The notes beneath the pieces were generated by a model that made no database searches, was not told the origin of the DNA, and saw only the letters and a list, made by a program, of their open reading frames with translations. This document shows, in pieces, positions 7,850 through 15,953 of a stretch of DNA of 30,400 nt. Positions within the stretch are counted from its first letter, which is position 1; every line of letters begins with the position of its first letter. Made by a program: the position numbers and the translations under genes. The stretch is from an uncultured Bacilli bacterium (GTDB lineage Bacteria; Bacillota_I; Bacilli_A; RF39; UBA660): positions 1-30,400 of the forward strand of contig CAKOLD010000008.1 of the NCBI GenBank assembly GCA_934096015.1. Direction: 5' to 3'.

Positions 7850-8092
7850 CTAAAACATTTTTTCTACTCCTGTAGGAACTTTATCTTCTTTTATAGTTTT
7901 TATTATTTTATCTTCAGTTTCTTTGCTAACTTTTTTACCGGTTATTTTGGCAAGATCTTGAATTATGCCACTTAATACGGTTTCATCTTTCATATTATCT
8001 TCATTTAATCTCTTGGCAAGAGATATTAAAGTATCTTTATCTACTTTAGTTTTTTTTTGGACTTTACCAAAAAAATCATCATTAAAATTCAT
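7850..8092 (-). CDS. SpoVIF-like small protein
   Basis: An 80-residue protein starting MNFNDDFFGKVQKKTKVDK. It resembles Bacillus SpoVIF over its whole length: the F-x-V-x-KKT-x-V start, an LAK helix, the K-D-E-x-x-L-x-x-I-I-x-D block, the G-K-x-V-x-x-E centre and the I-x-x-x-K-x-P end. In Bacillus, SpoVIF acts in the mother cell late in spore-coat assembly, but family members also occur outside sporulation and their role there is unknown. No other sporulation gene is in the window. The Shine-Dalgarno (AGGTGATT) follows a large inverted repeat at 8101-8127. It is probably cotranscribed with the downstream 264-aa gene. The family assignment is from memory of the motif pattern. Confidence 0.65.
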   Translation of the reverse strand: MNFNDDFFGKVQKKTKVDKDTLISLAKRLNEDNMKDETVLSGIIQDLAKITGKKVSKETEDKIIKTIKEDKVPTGVEKMF

Positions 8093-8100
8093 ATAATCAC

Positions 8101-8127
8101 CTAGATTATTATATGTTAATAGTCTAG
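8101..8127 (-). promoter_or_regulatory. Inverted repeat over the promoter of the SpoVIF-like gene
   Basis: The arms 8101-8111 and 8117-8127 match in 10 of 11 positions around the loop TATGT. A TATAAT at 8108-8113 on the minus strand, with ATAACA 17 bases upstream (8131-8136), fits a promoter, so the dyad covers the -10. No T-run follows, so this is not an ordinary terminator of the transketolase gene. It could be an operator or a leader hairpin just before the ribosome binding site. Confidence 0.45.
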
Positions 8128-8132
8128 ATATG

Positions 8133-10097
8133 TTATTTAATTAATTTTATTATTTTTTCTTTTAGAGTTTCATAATCATAATTATAAGAATACTCTAAAT
8201 CACTTTTGGTACCACTAGCACCATAATCATCTATAGTTATTAAGTATTTATTATTATAAACGTATTTTTCCCAAGATAAATGACTTGCAGCTTCAAGTAC
8301 AATTACTTTTACTCCTAAAGGGAATAATTCTTGTTTATAATTTTCATCTGTTTCATCAAAGAGTTCTTGACATGGCATGCTTATAACTCTAATATTAATT
8401 CCTATTTGTTCTAAATCTTCAGCTATTTTTACTGAAGTTATTACTTCTGTTCCTGTTGCTATAATAATTCCGTGAAGTCTTCCTCTTGTTTCTTTTATAA
8501 TATAGGCACCTTTTTTAGTTCCTTCTTTGCTAGATTTTAATGAATATATTTCGTTTTCTCTTGGAAGTATTATACTTGCTGGATGTTTTAATTTTAAAAT
8601 CGTCTCCCAGCTTGCTAGTAATTCTTTAGCATCACAAGGTCTATAAACATACATGTTTTTAATACTTCTTAAATCTGCTAATTGTTCTACTGGTTGATGG
8701 GTAATTCCATCTTGTCCTATAAAGATTGAATCGTGGGTAAAAATATAAGTTACTGGTAAATTCATTATGGCAGAAAGTCTTATAGCAGGCTTCATATAGT
8801 CAGAAAATGCTAGGAAAGTTGAGGCAAATGGTAGTAAATTTGATAACGCTAATCCATTTGATATTGCTGCCATAGCATGTTCTCTTACGCCATACCAAAT
8901 ATTTTGACCTAAAGTATCATTAATATTATCTTTGCTATCTACTAAATAGGTTTTACAGCTTGACGCTAAATCTGCACTTCCTCCTACAAAATTATAACTT
9001 AAAGTACTTAATTTATTCATTATAATTCCGTTAAAAGTTCTTAAATCTAAATCTAATTTATCAAGATCTTTAATATTTAAATTTATCTTAATTTCTGACT
9101 TAAATAGATTGTTTAAAAATGGTATGAACTTTTTATTACTACTTATTTGTTTAAAAATGTTATACCATTCAGAATATTTTTCTTTTACTCTACTTTGAAA
9201 ATTGGTTCTAAAGTAGTCTGCAGAATCTTTAGGAACTATGAAGGGAACATTTCTAAAACCGTATTTATTTTTTATTTCAGTAACTGTTTTTTCAGTTAAT
9301 TGCATACCATGGATTACATTAGTATTTTGATATGGTGAAGTTATTCCTAAAATAGTTTTTATTTCAATTAGTGTTGGTTTATCTAAGGTGTTTTTTGCTA
9401 AATTAATGGCATTATTTATTTCATCTGTATCTTCTCCATTTTTTACAGTAATTACTTGCCAATTTTGAGCTTCAAATCTTTTTTTGACATTTTCTGTAAA
9501 AGTTTTTTCAGTACTTCCATCTAAACTCATGTTATTGGAATCATATAGTACAATTAATTTACCTAGCTTATTAGTTCCCGCGAATGAGGCTGCTTCATAA
9601 GAAACGCCTTCCATTAAATCACCATCACTACATATGCAATAGGTAAAATGATCTATAATCTTATGAGAATTTAGATTTTTTTGGCAAAGATTTTGTAAGT
9701 ATTTTTCAGCTAACGCCATACCAACAGCATTTGCAAGTCCTTGTCCTAATGGTCCTGTCGTAGCATCAACATACGGTGTTACTTTGTACTCGGGATGTCC
9801 TGGAGTAATTGAACCTAACTGTCTAAAATTTTTTAAATCTTCTAGTGTTAATTTGCACCCAGCTAAAAAAAGAGTGCTATAGAATAATGCTGATGCATGC
9901 CCACAAGATAAAACAAGGTAATCTCTATTTATCCATTTATCATCTTCTATAGAAATATTTAAATGATTTTTGAATAAAACATACATCATTGGAGCAGCAT
10001 CTAAGGCAATTCCTGGATGACCACTTCCAGCATTATATATTAAGTCTATTGCCAGACTTCTAAGGGTATTAACACATTTTTTATCGTATACGTTCAT
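8133..10097 (-). CDS. tkt: Transketolase
   Basis: A 654-residue transketolase, the family's usual length. It is a thiamine diphosphate enzyme that moves two-carbon units between sugar phosphates in the non-oxidative pentose phosphate pathway. The N-terminal domain has GSGHPG (24-29), GPLGQG (115-120) and the cofactor/Mg motif D158-G-D-L-M-E-G followed by NN downstream. The middle pyrimidine-binding domain has GVREHAM and the THDSI-GQDG-THQPVEQL segment with substrate-binding residues. The C-terminal domain ends in the usual regulatory fold with the GxSG-like DDYGASGT. The ATG at 10097 has a GGAG-type site upstream and an extended -10 promoter at 10120-10128. No other pentose phosphate gene is adjacent. 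The downstream gene has its own promoter, so tkt may be monocistronic. Confidence 0.97.
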   Translation of the reverse strand: MNVYDKKCVNTLRSLAIDLIYNAGSGHPGIALDAAPMMYVLFKNHLNISIEDDKWINRDYLVLSCGHASALFYSTLFLAGCKLTLEDLKNFRQLGSITPGHPEYKVTPYVDATTGPLGQGLANAVGMALAEKYLQNLCQKNLNSHKIIDHFTYCICSDGDLMEGVSYEAASFAGTNKLGKLIVLYDSNNMSLDGSTEKTFTENVKKRFEAQNWQVITVKNGEDTDEINNAINLAKNTLDKPTLIEIKTILGITSPYQNTNVIHGMQLTEKTVTEIKNKYGFRNVPFIVPKDSADYFRTNFQSRVKEKYSEWYNIFKQISSNKKFIPFLNNLFKSEIKINLNIKDLDKLDLDLRTFNGIIMNKLSTLSYNFVGGSADLASSCKTYLVDSKDNINDTLGQNIWYGVREHAMAAISNGLALSNLLPFASTFLAFSDYMKPAIRLSAIMNLPVTYIFTHDSIFIGQDGITHQPVEQLADLRSIKNMYVYRPCDAKELLASWETILKLKHPASIILPRENEIYSLKSSKEGTKKGAYIIKETRGRLHGIIIATGTEVITSVKIAEDLEQIGINIRVISMPCQELFDETDENYKQELFPLGVKVIVLEAASHLSWEKYVYNNKYLITIDDYGASGTKSDLEYSYNYDYETLKEKIIKLIK

Positions 10098-10119
10098 TTG
10101 AGTTCACTCCTTATTATAG

Positions 10120-10128
10120 ATTATAGCA
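10120..10128 (-). promoter_or_regulatory. Extended -10 promoter of transketolase
   Basis: TGCTATAAT on the minus strand matches the extended -10 consensus exactly. No good -35 is seen; the region 16-18 bases upstream reads TCGCTT. A second TATAAT at 10113-10118 is closer to the gene and less likely. Confidence 0.6.
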
Positions 10129-10135
10129 CGTGTGC

Positions 10136-10160
10136 AAAAAAAAAGCGACTAGGTCTAACT
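10136..10160 (-). terminator. Weak terminator at the end of the TasA-like gene
   Basis: A run of nine T on the minus strand directly follows the stop codon region. Only a short imperfect stem (GAC/GTC, helped by AG/CT outside) precedes it, so this is a weak candidate. Confidence 0.35.
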
Positions 10161-10763
10161 TTCTTCTAAAACTGATGATACACTCACTTTTGACTTAAAT
10201 GTTTTATTTAATAAGTGATTTTGAACTTGATCAGTTTCTTCTAACCAGAAATATAATTTATAAGTAATTTCTTCTCCTGGTTCTAAGTATAATTCACTAT
10301 TTTTTGTTACTTCTAAAGTATCACTTACTACGCCTTCAAAAGTACCCTCTTCAACAAGAGTTTCATTTCCATCTTTAAGAGAAACTAATCTCCATTTAAA
10401 ATCTTTACATAGTAGTGGGTAGCTTTTAGTCTGTTCATCATATGTAGTATCAATATTGGTTATTGATATAGTATATTTAACTTTATTAGAAGTTTCATCA
10501 CTATTTTTAATAGTAAATTTTGAAAAATCAGCTCTATCATTAACTTCTTCTGGTTTTATTAATCTACCATTAGTATTATTTATATATTCATTAGCAATAA
10601 AATCAACTTTTAAATTACTTGTAGTTAATTTTACTTTTTTAGTTGATGTTTGTTCTTTTTCATCTACTGTGTATATTGCATAAGTTGTTCCTATAATTAA
10701 TGGTACAGCTAAGGCACAAACAATGATCATGCAAAACATTACTTTTGATTTAAAACTATTCAT
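10155..10763 (-). CDS. Membrane-anchored TasA/camelysin-like extracellular protein
   Basis: A 202-residue protein with a hydrophobic N-terminal segment (about 8-27) ending in IGTTYAIYT, a pattern seen where exported proteins of the TasA/CalY (camelysin) type begin. The rest is a predicted beta-sandwich with alternating strands (VKYTISITNID, YKLYFWLEE), a conserved-looking LEPGEEITYKLYFWL stretch near the end and a single Cys in the mature part. TasA and CalY are exported after cleavage by SipW-type signal peptidases and form fibres or surface proteins; no sipW is nearby, so the link is by pattern only. The upstream site is GAGG with a rather long 12-base spacing plus AAGTGAT. It has its own promoter within the end of mutL. 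Confidence 0.55.
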   Translation of the reverse strand: MNSFKSKVMFCMIIVCALAVPLIIGTTYAIYTVDEKEQTSTKKVKLTTSNLKVDFIANEYINNTNGRLIKPEEVNDRADFSKFTIKNSDETSNKVKYTISITNIDTTYDEQTKSYPLLCKDFKWRLVSLKDGNETLVEEGTFEGVVSDTLEVTKNSELYLEPGEEITYKLYFWLEETDQVQNHLLNKTFKSKVSVSSVLEES

Positions 10764-10787
10764 AATATCACTTATCCTCTTGTAGTT

Positions 10788-10816
10788 ATTTTACTATATA
10801 TTTTTTAATTATTCAA
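10788..10816 (-). promoter_or_regulatory. Promoter of the TasA-like gene
   Basis: TTGAAT (10811-10816) and TAAAAT (10788-10793) lie 17 bases apart on the minus strand, just beyond the mutL stop codon at 10818. Confidence 0.45.
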
Positions 10817-10817
10817 C

Positions 10818-12569
10818 TTAATTCATTACTCTTTTAAACATTTTCTCTAATTCATATTTTGTGAAACTTATGATAGTTGGCCTTCCGTGAGGACAATTAT
10901 AAGGGTTATCACAAAGTACTAATTGATCTAATAAAGATTCCATTGCTTCTATAGTTATTCTGGTATTTCCTTTTACACTCATCTTACATGCTAAGGTTTT
11001 AGCCATGTGATCGTTAAATTTTAAAGGATCAAATTTATTTTTTTCAATTACTAATTCAATTATTTTTCTTAAACTTTCTTCTTCATATCCTTCTAATAAC
11101 CAGGTTGGATGTTCTGTAATCATTATTGTATTAATACCAAATTCTTTTAAAGTTATGCCTATTTTACTTAAATAGTCTTTTTCTTTTAAAACTTCTAAAT
11201 AGTCACTAGGGGTTAATTCTATAGTTATAGGAATTAATAAAGATGTTTTATTTACCTTTTCTTTTTTTAGATTATTTATATATTTTTCATAATTTATTCT
11301 TTCTTGAGCAGCATGTTGATCTATTAAATACATGTTTTCATCATTTTGAGCAATTATGTAAGTACCCATTACTAACCCTACTGGATATAATTCTAATTTT
11401 TTTATTGTTTCATTATTAATGTCTGTTTGTTCTAGATTTTGTTCTACTTCTTTTTTGATTTCTTTAAAGTCAAAGTTTGTTTGTTCTTCTTTAACGGTAA
11501 CAAATTCATTATTTAAAGGATATTCTTTAGGAATAGAAATTTCATTAAATGATTGAACTTCTCTTACTTCTATTTTAGGGATTAAAAGACTTTTATATAA
11601 AGCATCTTTGATACTTTTAGTAATTAAATTACATAGTTCATCTAATTTACTTACTTTAACATCTTGTTTAGTTGGATGGATATTAACGTCTATTAAAGTG
11701 GGATCGGTATCTATAAATAGGATTACTACTGGGTATTTTATATCTGGTTTATAAGTGTTATATCCAGCATTTATAGCATTTAAAATAATATTATTTTTTA
11801 CTACTCTACCATTTATTATTGTTGTCATATAGTTTCTATTTGATTTTAATATAGAAGGCTTTGCAACAAAACCATGAATATCAGCATCATCATTGCTGGC
11901 TCTTATTTCTAACATATTAGAACTAATTGTATATCCATAAATTTCAAATATAGTTTTTAATAAATCATTTTTACCACTTGTATTAATTATAGTTTTATCA
12001 TTGTTTGTTAAACTAAAACTGATTTCTGGATGAGATAATGATAATTTTTCTAAGTACATTGTAATATTAGCAAGTTCACTTATATCACTTTTTAAATATT
12101 TTAATCTAGCTGGAGTGTTATAAAATAAATCTTCTACTGTTATTATCGTACCTTTTCTAGAATCAGTTTTTTCATGAGTGATTAATTTTCCGCCTTCAAT
12201 TTTAACAAGAGTACCGATATCATCATTACAGGTTTTTAAAGTTACTTTAGAGACACTAGCAATACTTGGTAATGCTTCTCCACGAAATCCTAGGGTATTT
12301 ATAAAGAATAAATCATTATCATTTCTTATTTTACTTGTTGCATGTCTTGTAAAAGCGAGTAAAGCATCTTCACTATCCATTCCAGATCCATCATCTGTTA
12401 CTTTAATCATTTTAGTTCCAGAATTAATTAAATCTATTTTTATTTGTTTACTTCCAGCATCTATACTATTTTCTACTAATTCTTTTACAACATTTGCTAC
12501 TCTTTCTACTACTTCACCTGCAGCTATTTTATTTGCTAAGTTTTCACTCATTACGTGTATTTTACTCAT
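10818..12569 (-). CDS. mutL: DNA mismatch repair protein MutL, endonuclease type
   Basis: A 583-residue MutL. The GHKL ATPase domain shows ENSIDAGS, DDGSGM, TRHATSKI and TLGFRGEALPSIASVS within the first 110 residues. A linker of about 60 residues rich in Glu, Lys and Thr follows. The C-terminal domain carries the metal-binding endonuclease motif DQHAAQERINYE starting at D417, with ACKMSVKGN and CPHGRPT further on. This MutL should therefore nick the strand itself, as in organisms without MutH. The start is ATG at 12569, five bases after GGAGG; an in-frame ATG 24 bases upstream lacks a site and is rejected. The gene overlaps the yqeH stop by eight bases, implying translational coupling. mutS lies in another operon. 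Confidence 0.97.
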   Translation of the reverse strand: MSKIHVMSENLANKIAAGEVVERVANVVKELVENSIDAGSKQIKIDLINSGTKMIKVTDDGSGMDSEDALLAFTRHATSKIRNDNDLFFINTLGFRGEALPSIASVSKVTLKTCNDDIGTLVKIEGGKLITHEKTDSRKGTIITVEDLFYNTPARLKYLKSDISELANITMYLEKLSLSHPEISFSLTNNDKTIINTSGKNDLLKTIFEIYGYTISSNMLEIRASNDDADIHGFVAKPSILKSNRNYMTTIINGRVVKNNIILNAINAGYNTYKPDIKYPVVILFIDTDPTLIDVNIHPTKQDVKVSKLDELCNLITKSIKDALYKSLLIPKIEVREVQSFNEISIPKEYPLNNEFVTVKEEQTNFDFKEIKKEVEQNLEQTDINNETIKKLELYPVGLVMGTYIIAQNDENMYLIDQHAAQERINYEKYINNLKKEKVNKTSLLIPITIELTPSDYLEVLKEKDYLSKIGITLKEFGINTIMITEHPTWLLEGYEEESLRKIIELVIEKNKFDPLKFNDHMAKTLACKMSVKGNTRITIEAMESLLDQLVLCDNPYNCPHGRPTIISFTKYELEKMFKRVMN

Positions 12570-13527
12570 TTTTACCTCCAAAGATTGATGCACGAATACT
12601 TAAATATTTTACTGGTATATTGGTTTTTATTTTAGTTTTTTGTTTAAAATTAATAAAACCTATTCCTTTTATAATTAAGTCTTCATTTGCATTAATAGTG
12701 AGTTCTGTTACATAATCTAAATTATTTTTATATATTTTTTTTATAACTCTTTCGTTTTTAATATTAGTAAAATAATTTATATTACATTTATTAATGGTTT
12801 TTAAATAATAAGTTTCTGTTAAAGCTAGTGTATCTTCTTCTGTCATTTGGAATGATAATGATCTTATTTTTTTAGATTTTTCTATTTCTATATTTTCTAA
12901 AATTATACCTGGAGTATCTATAAATGTTAAATTATCTTTTATATTAATACTTAGAAAATCTAGAGTTGTATTTAAATATTTACTAACTGTTAATTTTGGA
13001 GTATTACTTTTAGTTAAATCTATAATGTCATTTATTAAAGTGGATTTACCACTATTTGATAAACCGACTAGATAGGCTTTATTAATGTTATTTTTTTCTA
13101 AATAATCTAAAACAATATTAGCTTCTTTACCGATATTACCTTTTAATAATATTTTATCTTTAATATTGTATTGTTCTTGTAAGTATTTTATAAGCTTAGT
13201 TTTTTTTAGAAATTTTGGTAAAATTTCACACTTATTAATAATTAATATTTTAGGATTTTTAATTGATTTAAAAATATTTATTACTTCATCAGTTATATTT
13301 AGTAAGTCTGTTAGAAATATCGTAAATAAGAATTCATTATTAACTTTATCTATTAAGTCTTCTTTACTATAGGGCATTTTACTGTTATCAGTAATTCCAT
13401 AGTGAGTAAGTCTAAAACATCTTTGACAGTAATTTGCCTCTTCTAATTTATTTTCGGGAATAAAACCTTCTTTATTTTTATCAAGGGTTTGAAGTTTTTT
13501 CCCACAACCTAAACATACTTTATTCAT
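12562..13527 (-). CDS. yqeH: YqeH-family circularly permuted GTPase
   Basis: A 321-residue GTPase, somewhat shorter than B. subtilis YqeH (about 366). The N-terminal zinc finger has C5, C8, C34 and C37. The GTPase motifs come in permuted order: G4-like INKCE first, then G1 GLSNSGKST, a TT pair in the G2 region and G3 DTPG. YqeH takes part in 30S ribosomal subunit biogenesis and is cytosolic. The G4 motif ends in Glu instead of the usual Asp (NKxD), which could weaken guanine specificity. The C-terminal part is shorter and less conserved. The start overlaps the end of yqeG by eight bases, and the end overlaps mutL by eight bases. The yqeG-yqeH pair is conserved across Bacillota; mutL as the third gene is unusual. 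Confidence 0.9.
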   Translation of the reverse strand: MNKVCLGCGKKLQTLDKNKEGFIPENKLEEANYCQRCFRLTHYGITDNSKMPYSKEDLIDKVNNEFLFTIFLTDLLNITDEVINIFKSIKNPKILIINKCEILPKFLKKTKLIKYLQEQYNIKDKILLKGNIGKEANIVLDYLEKNNINKAYLVGLSNSGKSTLINDIIDLTKSNTPKLTVSKYLNTTLDFLSINIKDNLTFIDTPGIILENIEIEKSKKIRSLSFQMTEEDTLALTETYYLKTINKCNINYFTNIKNERVIKKIYKNNLDYVTELTINANEDLIIKGIGFINFKQKTKIKTNIPVKYLSIRASIFGGKNE

Positions 13528-14044
13528 AGTATTTACCTCTTTTTAATAAAGAGTCTTTACTTAAAGATTTTATTATAAGATTTTCAAATACTCTACTCAA
13601 TTTAGTAGTTACAAATTCGTTAGTACTTATTGGGTTAACCAGAATACTTGTGAATCCCATTCTGTTAGCTCCTAAGATATCAGTTACTAATTGATCTCCA
13701 ATGCAGGCTATTTCAGTATCTTTAAAATGATAGATTTCAAGTATTTTTTTATATTTTCTTTTAAGAGGTTTCATTGATAAAAAAGAAGAGTCTACTCCTA
13801 GAATATCTTTAAATGGTTCTACTCTTGATTTTATTTCATTACTAACAATAATAATTTTAAAACCCATGTCTTTTAATTCTTCAAATAAGTCTTTTAATTT
13901 TTTATTGGGCTTTTTTAAATTATTGGGAGCAATGGTATTTTCTAAATCAAATATTAAACATTTTATTTTACTTTTTTTTAATTTTTCATAATCAATAGTA
14001 TAGATACTTTTTTGATAGATATCTGGTACAAATTTATCAAACAT
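13520..14044 (-). CDS. yqeG: YqeG-family HAD-superfamily phosphatase
   Basis: A 174-residue HAD protein (IIIA type). Motif I is FDLENTIAP with the nucleophile D33; motif II is IIVSNE; the motif III Lys lies in MKPLKRKYKKIL; motif IV is GDQLVTD. YqeG-type proteins are put with phosphatidylglycerophosphate phosphatase-like HADs, but in bacteria the substrate is not settled. The residue two after the nucleophile is Glu (E35), where most HAD phosphatases have the Asp that acts as acid/base. The start is ATG at 14044 with GGAGG at 14050-14054; an in-frame ATG four codons upstream overlaps that site and is rejected. It is first in the yqeG-yqeH-mutL operon and overlaps yqeH by eight bases. Confidence 0.88.
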   Translation of the reverse strand: MFDKFVPDIYQKSIYTIDYEKLKKSKIKCLIFDLENTIAPNNLKKPNKKLKDLFEELKDMGFKIIIVSNEIKSRVEPFKDILGVDSSFLSMKPLKRKYKKILEIYHFKDTEIACIGDQLVTDILGANRMGFTSILVNPISTNEFVTTKLSRVFENLIIKSLSKDSLLKRGKYYE

Positions 14045-14072
14045 ATTTTCCTCCATGTATATTTATATAAAG

Positions 14073-14081
14073 ATTATAACA
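14073..14081 (-). promoter_or_regulatory. Extended -10 promoter of yqeG-yqeH-mutL
   Basis: TGTTATAAT on the minus strand lies 28 bases before the yqeG ATG and just after the uvrC stop. No clear -35 is visible. No hairpin terminator separates uvrC from it, so readthrough from uvrC is possible. Confidence 0.55.
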
Positions 14082-14088
14082 TAGTATA

Positions 14089-15855
14089 TTATTTTTTATT
14101 ATAGTTTTTTAAAAAATCATAGAGTTCTAAAGCAATTGATTCTGGAAGTATTTTCTGTAAATCTTCTAAAGGAGCTTCGGTAATATTTTTTAAACTTCCA
14201 TATTTTTTAATTAGTTCTTTTTTTCTAACTGAACCAATTCCTGGTACATTATCTAGAACACTAGAAATACTTCCTTTACTTCTTAGAGTTCTATGATAGT
14301 TTATAGTATATCTATGAACTTCATCTTGCATTCTGGTTAGATAGTGAAAAAGATTACTTTGTTTATCAATATTTAGTATTTGTTCGGTTTGGCCATCTAA
14401 TAAATCATTAGTTCTATGTTTATCATTTTTAACAAGGCCACAGACTTTGATATTTATTTTTAATTCATTTAGAGTATCAATACAAGCACGGCATTGAGTT
14501 TTTCCACCATCAACGATTATTAAATCAGGTTTTTCTGATTTTTCTAAAAGCATTCTATAATATCTTCTATAAATAACTTCTTTCATAATATGATAGTCAT
14601 CTTTAGCATCACTAATGATTTTATATTTTCTATATTCTTTTTTTGCGGGGACACCATTTTTAAAAACTACCATTCCACTAACAGAAAAGTTTCCAAAAAT
14701 ATTAGAATTATCAAATATATCTATTCTATTTATAGGAATATTTAGTAACTTACTTAATTCTTCATTTGAACCACTAGTTCTTTGTTCTTCTTTTTGTAAA
14801 AGACTAAAGTTGTTTTCTAAATTTATTTTGGCATTTTCTTTAGCTAGGTCTAAAAGTTTTTTCTTATTTCCTTTGGTTACTGTTACAAAGTTAGTATCTA
14901 TTACTTTTTTTAGAACTTCTATATTAAAATTATCATTAATTATTACTTCTTTTGGTATTTCGTGTTTATTATAAAATAAAGCAATAAATGATTCTAATTC
15001 ATCTATATAATTATCTGTGATTGGTGCTATATGGTTTTTATGCCCAACTAATTTTCCATTTCTTATAAAGAATATTTCTAAACTAACATATCCATTATCA
15101 AAATAATAATTAATAACATCTCTATTTGTTAAATCTTTTAGTTCAACTTTTTGTTTTTCTAAAACAATATTAATATAATTTAATTCATCGTGTAATTCTT
15201 TGGCTGCTTCATAGTTTAATTGTTCTGAATAGAAATTAATTTTTTCTAATATTTTATTTTTAATAATGTCTCCATTTCCATTTAAGAATCCTAAAATTTC
15301 TTCTTCCATTTTTTGTAAGTCTTCTTGATTAATATTTTTTTCACAGTATCCTAAGCATTCTCCAATATGGTAATAAAGACAGACATTTTTAGGCATGGTT
15401 GTACATTTTTTTAAAGGGTATAATCTATTAAGGAGATTAACTATTCTTCTGGCAGCATAAACATTTACGTAAGGACCAAATAAAATTTTATCTTTGTGTT
15501 TTTTGATTTGTAAATATCTAACTACTTTTAAAGTTGGATATGGTTTTTTTACATATTCTATATAAGGGTAACTTTTATCGTCTCTTAATAGTATATTATA
15601 TTTGGGATCATATTTTTTTATTAAATTTATTTCTAGAATAAAGGCTTCTAATTCACTTGTGGTTACTATATATTCAAAGTGATCTACTTCACTTACCATT
15701 TTTGCAGTTTTTCCAGTTACTCTACCTGTAAAATAAGAATGTAATCTGTTATGTAAATCTTTGGCTTTTCCAACATATATAATATTTCCCGTTTTATTTT
15801 TCATTTGGTAACTACCTGGTAGATGAGGAACTAATTTTAATTCTTCTTTAAACAT
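14089..15855 (-). CDS. uvrC: Excinuclease ABC subunit C
   Basis: A 588-residue UvrC. It makes both incisions at a lesion bound by UvrB during nucleotide excision repair. The N-terminal GIY-YIG nuclease shows LPGSYQM, then IIYVGKAKDLHNRLHSYF and the later catalytic Glu region ILEINLIKKYDPKYN. A Cys cluster (C-x-x-x-x-C...C-x-G-x-C-L-G-Y-C) lies near residue 165. The UVR motif for UvrB binding (EQLNYEAAKELHDEL) is in the middle. The RNase H-like second nuclease has IFDNSNIFG and DLIIVDGGKTQ. A helix-hairpin-helix (VPGIGSVRKKELIKKYGS) ends the protein. The ATG at 15855 follows GGAGG by six bases; an in-frame start 12 codons upstream lacks a site. uvrA and uvrB are not nearby. Confidence 0.97.
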   Translation of the reverse strand: MFKEELKLVPHLPGSYQMKNKTGNIIYVGKAKDLHNRLHSYFTGRVTGKTAKMVSEVDHFEYIVTTSELEAFILEINLIKKYDPKYNILLRDDKSYPYIEYVKKPYPTLKVVRYLQIKKHKDKILFGPYVNVYAARRIVNLLNRLYPLKKCTTMPKNVCLYYHIGECLGYCEKNINQEDLQKMEEEILGFLNGNGDIIKNKILEKINFYSEQLNYEAAKELHDELNYINIVLEKQKVELKDLTNRDVINYYFDNGYVSLEIFFIRNGKLVGHKNHIAPITDNYIDELESFIALFYNKHEIPKEVIINDNFNIEVLKKVIDTNFVTVTKGNKKKLLDLAKENAKINLENNFSLLQKEEQRTSGSNEELSKLLNIPINRIDIFDNSNIFGNFSVSGMVVFKNGVPAKKEYRKYKIISDAKDDYHIMKEVIYRRYYRMLLEKSEKPDLIIVDGGKTQCRACIDTLNELKINIKVCGLVKNDKHRTNDLLDGQTEQILNIDKQSNLFHYLTRMQDEVHRYTINYHRTLRSKGSISSVLDNVPGIGSVRKKELIKKYGSLKNITEAPLEDLQKILPESIALELYDFLKNYNKK

Positions 15856-15876
15856 ATTAAGCCTCCTAACTAGGTT

Positions 15877-15885
15877 ATTATAACA
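15877..15885 (-). promoter_or_regulatory. Extended -10 promoter of uvrC
   Basis: TGTTATAAT on the minus strand lies 22 bases before the uvrC ATG. The -35 region is poor (TACCAT at 17 bases), as expected for an extended -10 promoter. Confidence 0.55.
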
Positions 15886-15909
15886 CTTCATTTGTTATTA
15901 TGGTATTTT

Positions 15910-15938
15910 TTGCGTTTATTTTACTTTTATGATACTAT
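15910..15938 (+). promoter_or_regulatory. Promoter of the yigZ-like operon
   Basis: TTGCGT (15910-15915) and TACTAT (15933-15938) are 17 bases apart. The expected transcript start, G15945, leaves a leader of only about nine bases that includes GGTGAT. It is divergent from the uvrC promoter. Confidence 0.45.
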
Positions 15939-15953
15939 TTTTTTGGTGATTGA

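Noticed and set aside
12178..12588. Plus-strand open frame of 136 codons opposite mutL
   Set aside because: It lies antisense to the conserved ATPase domain of MutL, has no ribosome site and has the Ser/Leu/Ile composition of a mirror frame.
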